64,000 bases of DNA. Source: Salinigranum salinum. GTDB taxonomy: Archaea > Halobacteriota > Halobacteria > Halobacteriales > Haloferacaceae. The notes below the pieces were generated by a model. It made no database searches and was not told the DNA's origin. It saw only the letters and a list, made by a program, of their open reading frames with translations. Shown one piece after another: positions 17,123-25,312 of the stretch. Location of the stretch: positions 1,736,001 to 1,800,000 of the forward strand of contig NZ_VTOJ01000002.1 of the NCBI RefSeq assembly GCF_009176545.1, given 5' to 3'. Made by a program: the position numbers and the translations under genes. Every line of letters starts with the position of its first letter. The stretch's first letter is position 1.

Positions 17123-17830
17123 TCAGTACGGCCTCAACTGGTCCAAGAGAGGTATTTTCGAAGCTCGTTCGTCGTCCACCAGCTCCCACGCGATTCCCGT
17201 CGGTTTGCCGTCCGGACTCGGCGTGTCGACCGTCCGCTCGGGCGTACAGATGCGATCGATCGGCACGTCCTGCGGCGTCGTCGGGATCGGCTCGTCGACG
17301 ACCTGCAGGTCGTGCACCGTCGTGACCGTCGTCGTCGCGTCGTCGGCCAGTCCGAACTCGCGGAGGATCGCGAACTCCAGGTCGCTGTACCCCTCGCCTT
17401 TCCCGACGCGTGCCCCGCTGTCGTTCACCGCGACGCTCCCCGAGACGATCAGATCGACGGGCTCCATCTCCCCGGGGGCCACCTGCTCGCCGACCTCGGC
17501 CGAGCCGCCGATGGTGGTAGCGTGATCGACGTCCTCGATCTCGTCGGGGTCCAGTCGGAGGAAACACTTCTCGTCCCGCAATCTCGGGACAGCCACGTAG
17601 ACGGTCTTTCCCTCTCTGAGGGCAGCCCGTCGAACGGGGAGCTGTGGCGAGTCGGGGTTCGATTTGATCACGTCCGCGTGCTGCCACGCCGCCAGCTCTG
17701 TCAGCCGTTTAGCAGCGTCGCCGGCTCCAGCAAAGTTGGGTATTCTCCCGTGCGGTGGATAGGGAAAGCGGGCAACTCCGCTCTCTTCCAACTCGTCCCA
17801 GACCCGCTCTCGCAGCTCCTGCTTGTCCAT
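17123..17830 (-). CDS. 5-formyltetrahydrofolate cyclo-ligase family protein
   Basis: A 235-residue protein of the 5-FTHF cyclo-ligase (MTHFS) family, which converts 5-formyl-THF to 5,10-methenyl-THF using ATP. Visible features are an N-terminal helix with MDKQELRERVWDELEESG, the substrate region FPYPPHGRIPNFAGA, and the family motif region SGSVAVNDSGARVGKGEGYSDLEF, where GKGEGYSDLE corresponds to the conserved GxGxGYYD-like ATP/folate site. The haloarchaeal version is slightly longer than the bacterial ~190 residues. It marks the return to core genes on the right of the tubulin-like module. A TATA-like GTACTAGTAC lies about 25 bp upstream of its start. Confidence 0.85.
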   Translation of the reverse strand: MDKQELRERVWDELEESGVARFPYPPHGRIPNFAGAGDAAKRLTELAAWQHADVIKSNPDSPQLPVRRAALREGKTVYVAVPRLRDEKCFLRLDPDEIEDVDHATTIGGSAEVGEQVAPGEMEPVDLIVSGSVAVNDSGARVGKGEGYSDLEFAILREFGLADDATTTVTTVHDLQVVDEPIPTTPQDVPIDRICTPERTVDTPSPDGKPTGIAWELVDDERASKIPLLDQLRPY

Positions 17831-17847
17831 ACCCTCGATTGCAGCCC

Positions 17848-17858
17848 TCCGTACTAGT
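17848..17858 (-). promoter_or_regulatory. Putative promoter of the cyclo-ligase gene
   Basis: The self-complementary GTACTAGTAC lies about 20-28 bp before the ATG at 17830. This is where a haloarchaeal TATA element would sit for a leaderless transcript. Confidence 0.35.
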
Positions 17859-17882
17859 ACATCCCCACTCGGGGACAGCCGG

Positions 17883-17932
17883 GGACACCCTCACCCCAGG
17901 AACGCCCTCACCTCGGGAACACCCTCGCCTCG
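17883..17932. repeat. Three degenerate 16-18 bp tandem repeats
   Basis: Successive units GGACACCCTCACCCCA, GGAACGCCCTCACCTC and GGGAACACCCTCGCCTCG lie between the cyclo-ligase and the double UspA gene. There is no coding potential. They sit directly next to a perfect hairpin at 17937-17959. Confidence 0.6.
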
Positions 17933-17936
17933 AGGC

Positions 17937-17959
17937 GGGGAGGAAAACCGTTCCTCCCC
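17937..17959. terminator. Perfect 9-bp inverted repeat, possible terminator
   Basis: GGGGAGGAA (17937-17945), a 5-nt loop AACCG and TTCCTCCCC (17951-17959) form a perfect hairpin 117 bp after the stop of the 18076-18987 gene. It may act in transcript termination or 3'-end protection. No T-tract is obvious on the relevant strand, so its function is uncertain. Confidence 0.4.
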
Positions 17960-18075
17960 CGCGGTCTTCCAGTGCATCTCGGACCCGGTCACGGAGCACC
18001 TGTTCGCCCACATGTCGAGGGGAGTGTCAGGTACGAAGTACCGCGGACCCGCTGCGCCCCCGACGCTCACAGGAC

Positions 18076-18987
18076 TCACTCGCCCGTCGGTGTGGCGTCG
18101 TCCCCCTCTCGGGTGGGTGTCGTGAGCACCGGGACGGTCGCGTTCCGCACCACGCGTTCGGTCACGCTCCCGAGGAGGTAGTGCGCCAGTCCGGTGCGCC
18201 CGTGCGTCGACATGACGATCAGGTCGGTGCCGGACTCCTCGGCGTGCGTGCAGATCGCGCGAGAGGGGAGCCCCTCGATCACGGTCGTCGACACCGCGAC
18301 GCCCCGGTCGGCGGCTGCCGACTCGATCCGTTCGGTCGCCTCCTCCGCGGCCGCCTCCATCCCGCCGACGACGTCCTCCAGCGCGGTACCGACGTTGTAG
18401 AAACTCGACTTCGTCCGTTCGTCGACGACGTAGAGGCCGTCGACCGTGGCGTCGAACCGCTCGGCGAGGTCGAGGGCGTGTGGGAGCGCCGCGAGCGACG
18501 CCTCGCTCCCGTCGGTCGGCACGAGGACGCGCTCGATCGGCGGCCATGCGGGCGCGGCGTCAGAGACGCGAACCGTCACGATCGGGACGTCGGCACGTCT
18601 GACCACCTTCTCGGCGACACTCCCGATGATGAAGCGCCTGACGCCGGTCCGACCGTGGGTGCCCATGACGACGAGGTCGATCCCGGCCTCGGCGGCGTAC
18701 GCGAGGATCGCCTCCGACGGGACCCCGACGGTGACGTCCGTGGTGACGCCGCCGTCGACGAGGTCGGCGACCGACTCGACCGCCCGCCGGGCCTCCCGCT
18801 CGGCGGCCGCCCGCCCCTCGCTGATCACGGCCTCGCCGTCGACGACACCCCCGTCGTAGTCCCGCTCGTCGACGACGCTGAGCGCGTGGACGTGGGAGCC
18901 GCACGCCTCCGCGAGCACCACGGCGTGGCGGGCTGCTAGCTCGGCCGAATCGCTCCCGTCTGTGGGGATCAGGATGTCGTCGTACAT
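18076..18987 (-). CDS. Tandem (double) UspA universal stress protein
   Basis: A 303-residue protein with two UspA domains. The start is ATG 18987, giving the classic N-terminus MYDDILIPTDGSDSAELAA. Each half ends in the ATP-binding motif G-x2-G-x9-G(S/T): VVMGTHGRTGVRRFIIGS and VMSTHGRTGLAHYLLGS. The second domain opens with IERVLVPTDGSEASLAALP. UspA proteins bind ATP or AMP and help survival under stress; haloarchaea have many. A TATA-like TATAGA/CTATAC stretch lies about 33 bp upstream (around 19017-19025). The gene is divergent from the Rieske gene. It is probably a single transcription unit, with the hairpin at 17937 downstream. Confidence 0.9.
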   Translation of the reverse strand: MYDDILIPTDGSDSAELAARHAVVLAEACGSHVHALSVVDERDYDGGVVDGEAVISEGRAAAEREARRAVESVADLVDGGVTTDVTVGVPSEAILAYAAEAGIDLVVMGTHGRTGVRRFIIGSVAEKVVRRADVPIVTVRVSDAAPAWPPIERVLVPTDGSEASLAALPHALDLAERFDATVDGLYVVDERTKSSFYNVGTALEDVVGGMEAAAEEATERIESAAADRGVAVSTTVIEGLPSRAICTHAEESGTDLIVMSTHGRTGLAHYLLGSVTERVVRNATVPVLTTPTREGDDATPTGE

Positions 18988-19087
18988 GCTCGTGGATGTG
19001 GACTGTACAGCGGTGTGACGTATAGACGTTCGGACGACCGTGGTGGACCGCGGCAGGCTTACCCGCCCGCGCCCCGAGGCGTCGACC

Positions 19088-19525
19088 ATGACGCGCACGC
19101 GACTCACGACGGTCGAGGACGTGCCCGAATCGGGGTCGTTTCTGTTCACCGTCCGGGAACGCGACGGTTCCGAGGAGGAGGTCATCCTCGTGCGGTGTGA
19201 CGACGCGGACGCCGACGACCCCGTCACGGCGTGGCGGAACTTCTGCCAGCACGAGACCGACCAGCGGCTGGACCGGGGGTTCGGGGCCGCCGTCCGCGCG
19301 GGGGAAGTGGTGTGCCCGAAACACGGGTCGATGTTCGACACCTGCACGGGCTACTGCGACAACGGGAAGGCCGCGGAGTCGTACCTCTCGGGCGTCGACG
19401 TGGCCGTCGACGACGGGGTGGTGTACCTCACCGATTCGACGGTCGAGTACAGCCACGACGGCGGGATCGACGACGAGGACGACGAGGACGAGGGGCCGAG
19501 CTCGACCTCGCACCTGACGTTCTGA
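19088..19525 (+). CDS. Rieske [2Fe-2S] ferredoxin-like protein
   Basis: A 145-residue soluble Rieske-type protein. ATG 19088 is preferred over an in-frame start 16 codons upstream. The cluster ligands are C53-x-H55 (FCQHE) and C76-x2-H79 (CPKHG), spaced as in Rieske ferredoxins; GSMFD follows as usual. No signal peptide or TM helix is present, so it is cytosolic. The C-terminus is a very acidic tail (GIDDEDDEDEG). It would transfer electrons to an oxygenase or another redox partner, but no oxygenase gene is adjacent, so the partner is unknown. Confidence 0.88.
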   Translation: MTRTRLTTVEDVPESGSFLFTVRERDGSEEEVILVRCDDADADDPVTAWRNFCQHETDQRLDRGFGAAVRAGEVVCPKHGSMFDTCTGYCDNGKAAESYLSGVDVAVDDGVVYLTDSTVEYSHDGGIDDEDDEDEGPSSTSHLTF

Positions 19526-19730
19526 GCGGCACAGAGCGAGTCGTCCTCGAGGACCGAAACGGACGTGACGCCCCGTTCGAGACCCGAACGACGCGCTTGT
19601 CACGACCCCTGCGTCAGCTTCGGTCGACCCGTGCTGGCCGCCGGTCGGGTGTGCTGGAGGCGGCTTCACGCCCGCTGGCGTCGCGTGATGCATGTCAACA
19701 GTTAACAATTCTCGCACCGAAGTCGTCGAC
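19526..19730. other. Intergenic region upstream of the cupin gene
   Basis: No gene is seen. A weak TATA-like GTTAACAATT (19701-19710) sits 21-30 bp before ATG 19731 and suggests leaderless transcription from there. Confidence 0.35.
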
Positions 19731-20288
19731 ATGTACCTGCCGACGGTAATCGTCGATTCCGCGACCGGGGAGCGCATCGTCTTCGACGAGGACGCCTCCA
19801 GCGAGGAACGACTGGTCTGGGACGAATCGAAGCCGGCAAACGTCGAGCCGCCGCCGACACACTACCACCCCGAAACCGAAGAGCGGTTCGTCGTTCGTGA
19901 GGGTCACCTCGTCGTCCGGGTCGACGGAGACGAACACCGGATCGGATCGGACGAGGAGCTGGTCGTCCCTGCACGAACGCCACACTGCTCGTACACGGAG
20001 GATGACGCGGCACGCTTCAGACGTGAAGTGGTGCCGCCGGGGCGGTGGCGCGAGTTTCTGACGACGCGGTTCGCCTGTTCCCACGCCGTCGGCGAGCTAT
20101 CCGGGGGACGTAGTCTCCTCCAGTCGGCACTCCTCCTCCGGGCCTATCCGGACGTAGTCGTCCCCGAACGACCGCCCCGGGCCGTCCAGCGCGTCCTCCT
20201 CCCCGTCCTCGCCGTGATCGCTCGGGCACTGGGGCTGGAGCTCTGTCACTCGTATCCACGAGACGACGGAGACGCCAGCGCTGCCTGA
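19731..20288 (+). CDS. Cupin-domain protein with hydrophobic C-terminal segment
   Basis: A 185-residue protein from ATG 19731 (an in-frame ATG at 19692 would add 13 residues; the weak TATA-like bases favour the later one). The cupin barrel is recognisable: THYHPETEERFVVREGHLVVRVDG, i.e. the HxHx3-6E pattern in motif 1, and VPARTPHCSY, carrying the motif 2 histidine. These residues normally bind a metal. After the cupin the chain has RAYPDVVVPERPPRAV and then VLLPVLAVIARALGLEL, a hydrophobic helix that may touch the membrane. The substrate is unknown; similar proteins occur as small sensor or stress proteins. Confidence 0.75.
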   Translation: MYLPTVIVDSATGERIVFDEDASSEERLVWDESKPANVEPPPTHYHPETEERFVVREGHLVVRVDGDEHRIGSDEELVVPARTPHCSYTEDDAARFRREVVPPGRWREFLTTRFACSHAVGELSGGRSLLQSALLLRAYPDVVVPERPPRAVQRVLLPVLAVIARALGLELCHSYPRDDGDASAA

Positions 20289-20370
20289 CGGCCCGAACGG
20301 CACCACGAGCGGCGGGGGCCTAGAAGCCCGTCTCGGGCCGAGAGGCAGTGCCAGAACCGACGAGAGCGGT

Positions 20371-21144
20371 TCACCCCTCCGTCTCGTCGTCTCGGACCGC
20401 AACCACCTCGCTCACGACGCGCGGCGGGAGTCGGTCGGGGACGAGGGCCGCGGCGTCGCGGGCGACGTCGTCGCCGACCCCGCGGAGGTCGATGGCGACG
20501 AACGCCGGGCACGGGCGTCGACCGAGGCGGAGCACGCCATCGTCGAGGGTGCCGAACCAGCCGTGGTACGAGAACCGGTCGTGGGGGTCGTCGATCCGGC
20601 AGGCGACGTAGACGGCACCGCCGTTCAGCGGACGCCACGGCTGGACGTACGCCCGGACGGGACGGGTCCACGACTCGAGCGAGAGCGCGCGCGTCTCCCC
20701 GGTCGCGGCAGCGTCGGCTGGCGTCGGGTGGAGCGTGGGAGCGTCGACGGTCGTCGCCCGTGCCCGGGGGACCGAGGGGCGGAGATCGGGGGTCGCTTCG
20801 GCGAGGTGATCGCTGGCTGGACCGGTCTCGACCACGGGCCGCCACCGCCGGCCCGCGGGCGTCCCCTCGCCGAGGAGGACGCGCTCGCGGACGGGATCGA
20901 AGACGCCGAAGTGGCCGCCGCAGTCGTCGACCGCCCACGCGACGTACGTCGCGGCGGCGCTGCGGGGCGTCCACGGCTGGAGCGTGAGCGTCGGCGGCGT
21001 GTCGCCGGCGCGACGGTGGTCGCACTCGCGACGGTGGAGGCGGCAGACGAGCGTCGGCCCGCGTGCGTCGGCGTCGGGCGGAGCCGGCGGCTCGACGTCG
21101 TCGGGCGAGCGGCGGGCGAACGAGCCGCCGTCGGGACGCTCCAT
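20371..21144 (-). CDS. Unrecognised protein with two copies of an internal domain
   Basis: A 257-residue protein; ATG 21144 is chosen because the codons upstream of it look like intergenic DNA. I do not recognise a family. It has an internal duplication: LQPWTPRSAAATYVAWAVDD...FGVFDPVRERVLLG and VQPWRPLNGGAVYVACRIDD...YHGWFGTLDDGVLRLG. Each copy opens with QPW-x-P and is strand-rich. Two paired-residue clusters (CRLHRRECDH near the N-terminus) could bind metal. It has no signal peptide and no TM segment. It is convergent with the cupin gene and divergent from engB. Product function is not assigned. Confidence 0.55.
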   Translation of the reverse strand: MERPDGGSFARRSPDDVEPPAPPDADARGPTLVCRLHRRECDHRRAGDTPPTLTLQPWTPRSAAATYVAWAVDDCGGHFGVFDPVRERVLLGEGTPAGRRWRPVVETGPASDHLAEATPDLRPSVPRARATTVDAPTLHPTPADAAATGETRALSLESWTRPVRAYVQPWRPLNGGAVYVACRIDDPHDRFSYHGWFGTLDDGVLRLGRRPCPAFVAIDLRGVGDDVARDAAALVPDRLPPRVVSEVVAVRDDETEG

Positions 21145-21301
21145 GTTCGGGCATTCTCGGGTGGCGTGAAAAGCCCACGCCTCTCCGGTCGATCCGAGCA
21201 CTGGCCGCGAGAATCGATCGAAGCGAGCCACGGGGTCGTCCGCGTCCCCGGCGAGCCGCCGGACTCGTGGGGGTTATCCGCCTCTACGATCTACCGACGG
21301 T

Positions 21302-21922
21302 ATGTTCGAGAACCGACCCGACCGCGACGAGGTCGTGCTCGTGGGACGGTCGAACGTGGGGAAGTCGACGCTGATGCGCGAACTCACGGGACACGCGGTG
21401 AAGACGGGCAAGAAGCCCGGCGTCACCCGCCAGCCGAACCACTTCGACTGGGCCCCCGAGAAGTTCATGTTCACCGACCTGCCGGGGTTCGGCTTCATGT
21501 CCGGGGTGAGCGAGGAGCGCCGCGAGCAGATCAAGACCGACGTCGTTCGCTACCTCGAGGCGAACGCCGACCGGATCCTCGTCGGGGTCGTCGTCGTCGA
21601 CGGGAAGGCGGCCGTCGACATCATCGACCGCCACACCGAGGCGGGCGAGGTCCCCCACGACGTCGAGATGTTCCACTTCCTCCGCGAACTCGACGTCCCG
21701 GCCGTGGTCGCCGTCAACAAGATGGACAAGGTCGACGACCGCGACGAACGGCTGAACGACCTCTGCGACCGGCTCGGGCTCTACCCACCGTGGCAGCAGT
21801 GGCGCGAGACCGTCGCGCCGATCAGCGCCAAGCGCGGGAGCGTCGAACCCCTCCTGGAGGCGCTCCGAACCCACTTCCACGACCAGAAGCGCGACGACCT
21901 CCTGAAGTTCGTCACCTCCTGA
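21302..21922 (+). CDS. engB: EngB/YsxC-type GTP-binding protein
   Basis: A 206-residue TRAFAC GTPase. P-loop GRSNVGKS is at residues 15-22; the switch region [11 protein letters not shown] carries the G2 Thr; the G3 motif is DLPGFGF; the G4 motif is NKMD ([13 protein letters not shown]); and a G5-like SAK occurs in PISAKRG. Bacterial EngB works in 50S ribosomal subunit assembly. The archaeal homologue is assigned by homology and its role is less well tested. The length matches the family. The preceding bases are short and GC-rich with no obvious Shine-Dalgarno sequence, consistent with leaderless expression. Confidence 0.92.
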   Translation: MFENRPDRDEVVLVGRSNVGKSTLMRELTGHAVKTGKKPGVTRQPNHFDWAPEKFMFTDLPGFGFMSGVSEERREQIKTDVVRYLEANADRILVGVVVVDGKAAVDIIDRHTEAGEVPHDVEMFHFLRELDVPAVVAVNKMDKVDDRDERLNDLCDRLGLYPPWQQWRETVAPISAKRGSVEPLLEALRTHFHDQKRDDLLKFVTS

Positions 21923-22278
21923 GGAGCGGTCTCTCCCGAGGCCCACCCTCCTCGCGGGTCGTCACCGCTCGCTCGCGACACGACCCGGTTCGTCAGGTCC
22001 TCGTCCGCCTGGATCCGCCGGACGTTCGTCCGAACGAGAGCGACGAAAGCGCGGGCGAGCCGAACCGCGCGTTCGAGACAGTCCGCTTCAGTCCGCTCGA
22101 GTGACCGAGCCGACGATGTCCGTGCATACGGCTTCGACGCGACGAGCAGGTCCGAGACGCCCCGGCGCGACGGGTGGGGTCGAAGACGGTGGCGACGGAG
22201 TCGTCGACGGCGACGCGCTGGCGTTTCACGCTGTCGTCCTCGCTCCCCGTGTACAAATCGCCGGGAGGTTCGGGGCGG
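21923..22278. other. Convergent intergenic region between engB and halorhodopsin
   Basis: 356 bp with no credible gene. It holds the two 3' ends. A small inverted repeat CGGACG-TT-CGTCCG lies at 22019-22032, too short to call a terminator with confidence. Confidence 0.5.
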
Positions 22279-23115
22279 TCAGTCGTCGGCCGGAGTCGCC
22301 GTCCCCGTCGCCCGGCCCGTCGTGACCGAGTCGACGACGCGCTCGTTCGCGGCGACCCAGCGGAGCAACAGGAACGCGAAGATGTACTTCGCGCCGATGT
22401 CGAGCAACGAGTAGCCCCACGAGGTGATGGCGACGCTGAGGAGCGCGAACCCCTCGCTCCCGAGCGCCCACAGGATCGGGTAGCCGAGCCACAGCACGAC
22501 CGTCAGGAGCTTCAGCATCCCGAATATCTCGCTCGTGCCGGCGGCGGCCGCGTCCCGTGGCCACTCGACCAAGAGGACGTACAGCACGGCGACGAAGAAC
22601 GCACAGCTGATCAGGTAGAACACCCACCGGAGCAGGTACGAGGACGTGATCAGCGCGGCCGCCAGCCCGGTCACGCACATCCCGATGTCCATCGTGATGG
22701 CGGTGAACAGTTTCGCCCGGTCGGTGCCGGCCAGCAGGCCGAGGGCGAGGAGGATCATGGGCGTGGAGAACGTCCACGTGAGGTACCGACCCCACGGCGA
22801 GAGGACCTCCTGTCCGGCGAGTGCGTGCCCCGCGGGCATCTCCAGCAAGCCGACGGTCAGCCCCGACGCGAGCCCGGCGTAGCTCGAGATGGAGACCAGC
22901 GGAACGAGCAGTGTCGCCACCCAGATCAGTTGCGCGCGCGACGACTCGATCCGTCGGCCCATCGCGACGAACAGGAGAATCGAGAGTCCGGCGAGCGCGA
23001 TGTTGACCCACAACGACGCGTTGAGCGAGGCGTTCTCCTGGATCATCCGGAGCACCTCGGTCTGGGTCTGCAGTGGGAACGCGGGGTCGAATATCAGGCT
23101 ACTGCCATTTGCCAT
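22279..23115 (-). CDS. hop: Halorhodopsin, light-driven chloride pump
   Basis: A 278-residue seven-helix microbial rhodopsin. The retinal Schiff-base lysine is K243 (LLDIGAKYIFAF), with D239 four residues before it. On helix C the sequence WGRYLTWTFSTPMILLAL gives R110 and the TSA set T113, S117 and A124 in place of the bacteriorhodopsin proton-pump residues Asp85, Thr89 and Asp96. This T/S/A signature is that of inward chloride pumps. The protein imports Cl- in light and helps ion balance and membrane potential. The gene is monocistronic, with a TATA-like GGTATATG about 25-30 bp upstream of ATG 23115. No brp/blh or opsin activator gene is next to it. Confidence 0.95.
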   Translation of the reverse strand: MANGSSLIFDPAFPLQTQTEVLRMIQENASLNASLWVNIALAGLSILLFVAMGRRIESSRAQLIWVATLLVPLVSISSYAGLASGLTVGLLEMPAGHALAGQEVLSPWGRYLTWTFSTPMILLALGLLAGTDRAKLFTAITMDIGMCVTGLAAALITSSYLLRWVFYLISCAFFVAVLYVLLVEWPRDAAAAGTSEIFGMLKLLTVVLWLGYPILWALGSEGFALLSVAITSWGYSLLDIGAKYIFAFLLLRWVAANERVVDSVTTGRATGTATPADD

Positions 23116-23138
23116 GTAAACCGTTAGGACCGGGGGTA

Positions 23139-23147
23139 CATATACCT
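23139..23147 (-). promoter_or_regulatory. TATA box of halorhodopsin gene
   Basis: On the minus strand the bases read GGTATATGT, centred about 27 bp before ATG 23115. This gives a leaderless or nearly leaderless transcript. Confidence 0.55.
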
Positions 23148-23173
23148 GTCCGGTCGAGGCGGACGGTAGAAAT

Positions 23174-24025
23174 TCACATAACGGTCGAGGCCGGGGGAGG
23201 AAGCAGGACGTCCGTCTCCGGGTGGTCTGCGCGCCACTCCCCCCAGGTGGCCACCGTCGAGGGGACGATGGTGAGTCGGTCGCCCTCGCGTTCGCCGCAG
23301 ATGGCGCGCGCGAGGAACTGGCTCCAGTAACTCCCGGTCAGTTCGTCGTAGAGAACGAGATTCCCCGAGTTGCGCGCCTCGGCCTCGCCGTCGGTGGCGC
23401 TCGCGCCGAAGACGCGGCCCTCCGTCTTCGCCGACTCGGCGTAGATCTGGGGTGGCTGCCAGAGCTGTCCCGTGACGCCGAAGGTCGTCTCCGTTCCCCC
23501 GACGCGCCGTTCGGCGACCATCCCCGACTGGCAGATGGGACAGAACGTGACGAGCAGCGGCCGATCCAGGGTGTCGTTGACGATCTCGTGCCACCACACG
23601 ACCGACAGCGGGTACGCCCGCGCCTGCGTGCCGTCGTCGCTCGCCACGCCGATGACGAAGCTGTCGGCGGTGAGCCCGTCGCCGACCTCGAACCCCATGC
23701 GATACTTCTTCGCGACGTCGGCGTCGGCCCAGTCCGCACCGTACGCGGGATCGACGATGGCGCGGATGCCGATGTCGGGCTGGATCTCCGCCTCACAGAT
23801 CGTCGAGGGATAGCCCCACTCGCCGAGGCTGTCGCGCTCCTCGACCGGGACGGGCGTCCCATCACCCGCGAACGCGCCGCGGTCGGGCGTCGGCGTGTCG
23901 GTCGGCGTCGAGCCGTCGTCGGCCGCGAGCGGAGAGGCGGCCGAACAGCCGGCGAGTGCGCCCGCGACGCCGGTCGCGAGCGCCCCGAGGAGCCGACGGC
24001 GGGTCGTGGGAGCCGAACGTCTCAT
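23174..24025 (-). CDS. DUF3179-family Tat lipoprotein (copy 1)
   Basis: A 283-residue protein. The signal TTRRRLLGALATGVAGALAGC has a twin-arginine motif and a lipobox with Cys27, so it is exported folded and lipid-anchored. A Thr/Pro/Asp linker follows, then the DUF3179 domain with its conserved core: IVDPAYG, AYPLSVVWWHEIVND, LVTFCPICQSGM (paired Cys), NLVLYDELTGSYWSQ, and a final LLPPPAS. DUF3179 has no established function; the CPxC and nearby His residues suggest metal or redox chemistry, which is an inference. A second copy lies at 28917-29783. A TATA-like GATTAAC is about 27 bp upstream. Confidence 0.85.
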   Translation of the reverse strand: MRRSAPTTRRRLLGALATGVAGALAGCSAASPLAADDGSTPTDTPTPDRGAFAGDGTPVPVEERDSLGEWGYPSTICEAEIQPDIGIRAIVDPAYGADWADADVAKKYRMGFEVGDGLTADSFVIGVASDDGTQARAYPLSVVWWHEIVNDTLDRPLLVTFCPICQSGMVAERRVGGTETTFGVTGQLWQPPQIYAESAKTEGRVFGASATDGEAEARNSGNLVLYDELTGSYWSQFLARAICGEREGDRLTIVPSTVATWGEWRADHPETDVLLPPPASTVM

Positions 24026-24261
24026 ACGGGACCCTCGGCGTCCCGGCGGTTAATCGGCGCGCGGCTGTGTGGCCCCGGCACACACGGTCGGACTGGTGCG
24101 GCTGACGACCCGTCTCGGTCGCCACCGATACACCGTCTTAACATATATCTGTGATACCTGTTGACCTGATAACTGTCGGTCGTCTGTGGCCGTGACGGTT
24201 CGGAGAGTGGACGGAGGGGACGGATGAGTCGAAGGGGTGGGACCGCCCATCGGTCACCGCC

Positions 24262-24720
24262 TCACTCGCCGGGCTGGCGCTCGACGAGCGTGATGTGTTG
24301 ACACGCGAGCAGCGTCGTGCCCGCCTGATCTTCGACCTCGTACGCGTAGACGACCCGGCCGAGGCTGTCGTTGTACGGCTCCGTCTCGACGACCTCGCGG
24401 TGGACCGTGAGCGTGGTCCCGATCGGGACGGGGTTGACGAACCGGAGCGAGTCGTAGCCGTACGAGAACGAGCGCGGGTTCATGTCCGCGACGAGCGCCT
24501 CGGCCACCGAGAACACGAGGTTCCCGTGGGCGATCCGCTCGCCGAAGTCGGAGTCGCCGGCGACGGTCGTGCTCATGTGGTACGGGTGGAAGTCGCCGGA
24601 GAGGCCCGCGAAGTTGACGATGTCGGCCTCTGTGATCGTCCGGACCGCATCGACCGTGAACGACTCCCCTTCCTCGATCTCCTCGAAGTAGCGATCGGTG
24701 TCCTTGGTGAGTGACGACAT
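24262..24720 (-). CDS. MaoC-like (hot-dog fold) enoyl-CoA hydratase/dehydratase
   Basis: A 152-residue single hot-dog protein. The R-hydratase catalytic motif is visible as AGLSGDFHPYHM..FGERIAHGNLVFS, where Asp and His of GDFHPYH are the catalytic pair and GERIAHG follows as in MaoC and PhaJ. It would hydrate trans-2-enoyl-CoA or a related thioester. The length matches single-domain MaoC proteins. It is likely expressed alone: TAATAAAT (minus ATTTATTA) lies 23-30 bp upstream of ATG 24720. The thioester substrate cannot be deduced from its neighbours. Confidence 0.85.
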   Translation of the reverse strand: MSSLTKDTDRYFEEIEEGESFTVDAVRTITEADIVNFAGLSGDFHPYHMSTTVAGDSDFGERIAHGNLVFSVAEALVADMNPRSFSYGYDSLRFVNPVPIGTTLTVHREVVETEPYNDSLGRVVYAYEVEDQAGTTLLACQHITLVERQPGE

Positions 24721-24741
24721 GCCAGGGACACGACCGAGACG

Positions 24742-24750
24742 GTAATAAAT
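24742..24750 (-). promoter_or_regulatory. TATA box of the MaoC-like gene
   Basis: ATTTATTA on the minus strand, 23-30 bp before ATG 24720, is a good match to the haloarchaeal TTTAWA box and to leaderless spacing. Confidence 0.65.
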
Positions 24751-24782
24751 CTACGCTGAACGAGCGGTCGGAGGAGGCGCTC

Positions 24783-24805
24783 GAATTCATATAGAATTTC
24801 ATATA
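24783..24805. repeat. Tandem AT-rich direct repeat GAATT(T)CATATA
   Basis: GAATTCATATA (24783-24793) is followed directly by GAATTTCATATA (24794-24805). The strongly AT-rich patch (24780-24830) borders a truncated dapA-like gene and may mark a past rearrangement junction or a promoter. Confidence 0.6.
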
Positions 24806-24808
24806 TTA

Positions 24809-25183
24809 CTACGTTATAGTCCGAAAACAAGTATGTACGATCCGGGTCAGCGACGTCCGCGTCTGTAGGCGGGACTTCCGGAACGGACGGGCGGCTGTTC
24901 GATCGTCGCCGGTCTTGATGCTCCCTCCGGCACCCGCCAGCACCGTCGTCCCGTCGGGCAGGGCGTCGACGGTCGTTTCGGTGACGGCGATCCGTTCGCC
25001 GTACGACAGCGAGTGGTACTCGCTGACGTTCGCACACGCGAGGATCGTCCCGATGCCCGCGTCGGCGATCGCCCGCGCGTTCGACGAGAGCGCGGCGTGG
25101 TCGACTTCGAGCTCGTCGTCGAACGGCGTGAGGACGGCGGTCGCGACGTCCCGGAGCCGCTCTCGGAGCAGATCGTAAGCCAT
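24809..25183 (-). pseudogene. Truncated dihydrodipicolinate synthase/DapA-family gene remnant
   Basis: From ATG 25183 the frame reads a good N-terminal third of a DapA/NAL-family aldolase: LRDVATAVLTPFDDELEVDHAAL, ADAGIGTILACANVSEYHSLSYGERI and TVLAGAGGSIKTG. At about position 24900 the similarity stops and the frame runs on through unrelated residues to a stop in the AT-rich patch at 24809. Family members are about 290-310 residues, so roughly two thirds, including the catalytic Lys barrel strand, are missing. It is read as a decayed gene. The intact gene might have belonged to the 2-keto-3-deoxy sugar-acid aldolases, fitting the neighbouring sugar genes. Confidence 0.75.
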
Positions 25184-25312
25184 GGCAGCAGCCAACACGC
25201 CGTTTCGGGTTGAACGCTTCGTCGGTCCGACTGGGACGACACCGCGCGACGGGCGACGCGGCCACGGCCCGTGCCCCCAACAATTATCAGCGCCCCCTCC
25301 CCCTCCTCTGGT

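Noticed and set aside
22019..22032. Inverted repeat CGGACG-TT-CGTCCG as a terminator
   Set aside because: Only 6-bp arms with a 2-nt centre, no T-tract; too weak to assign.
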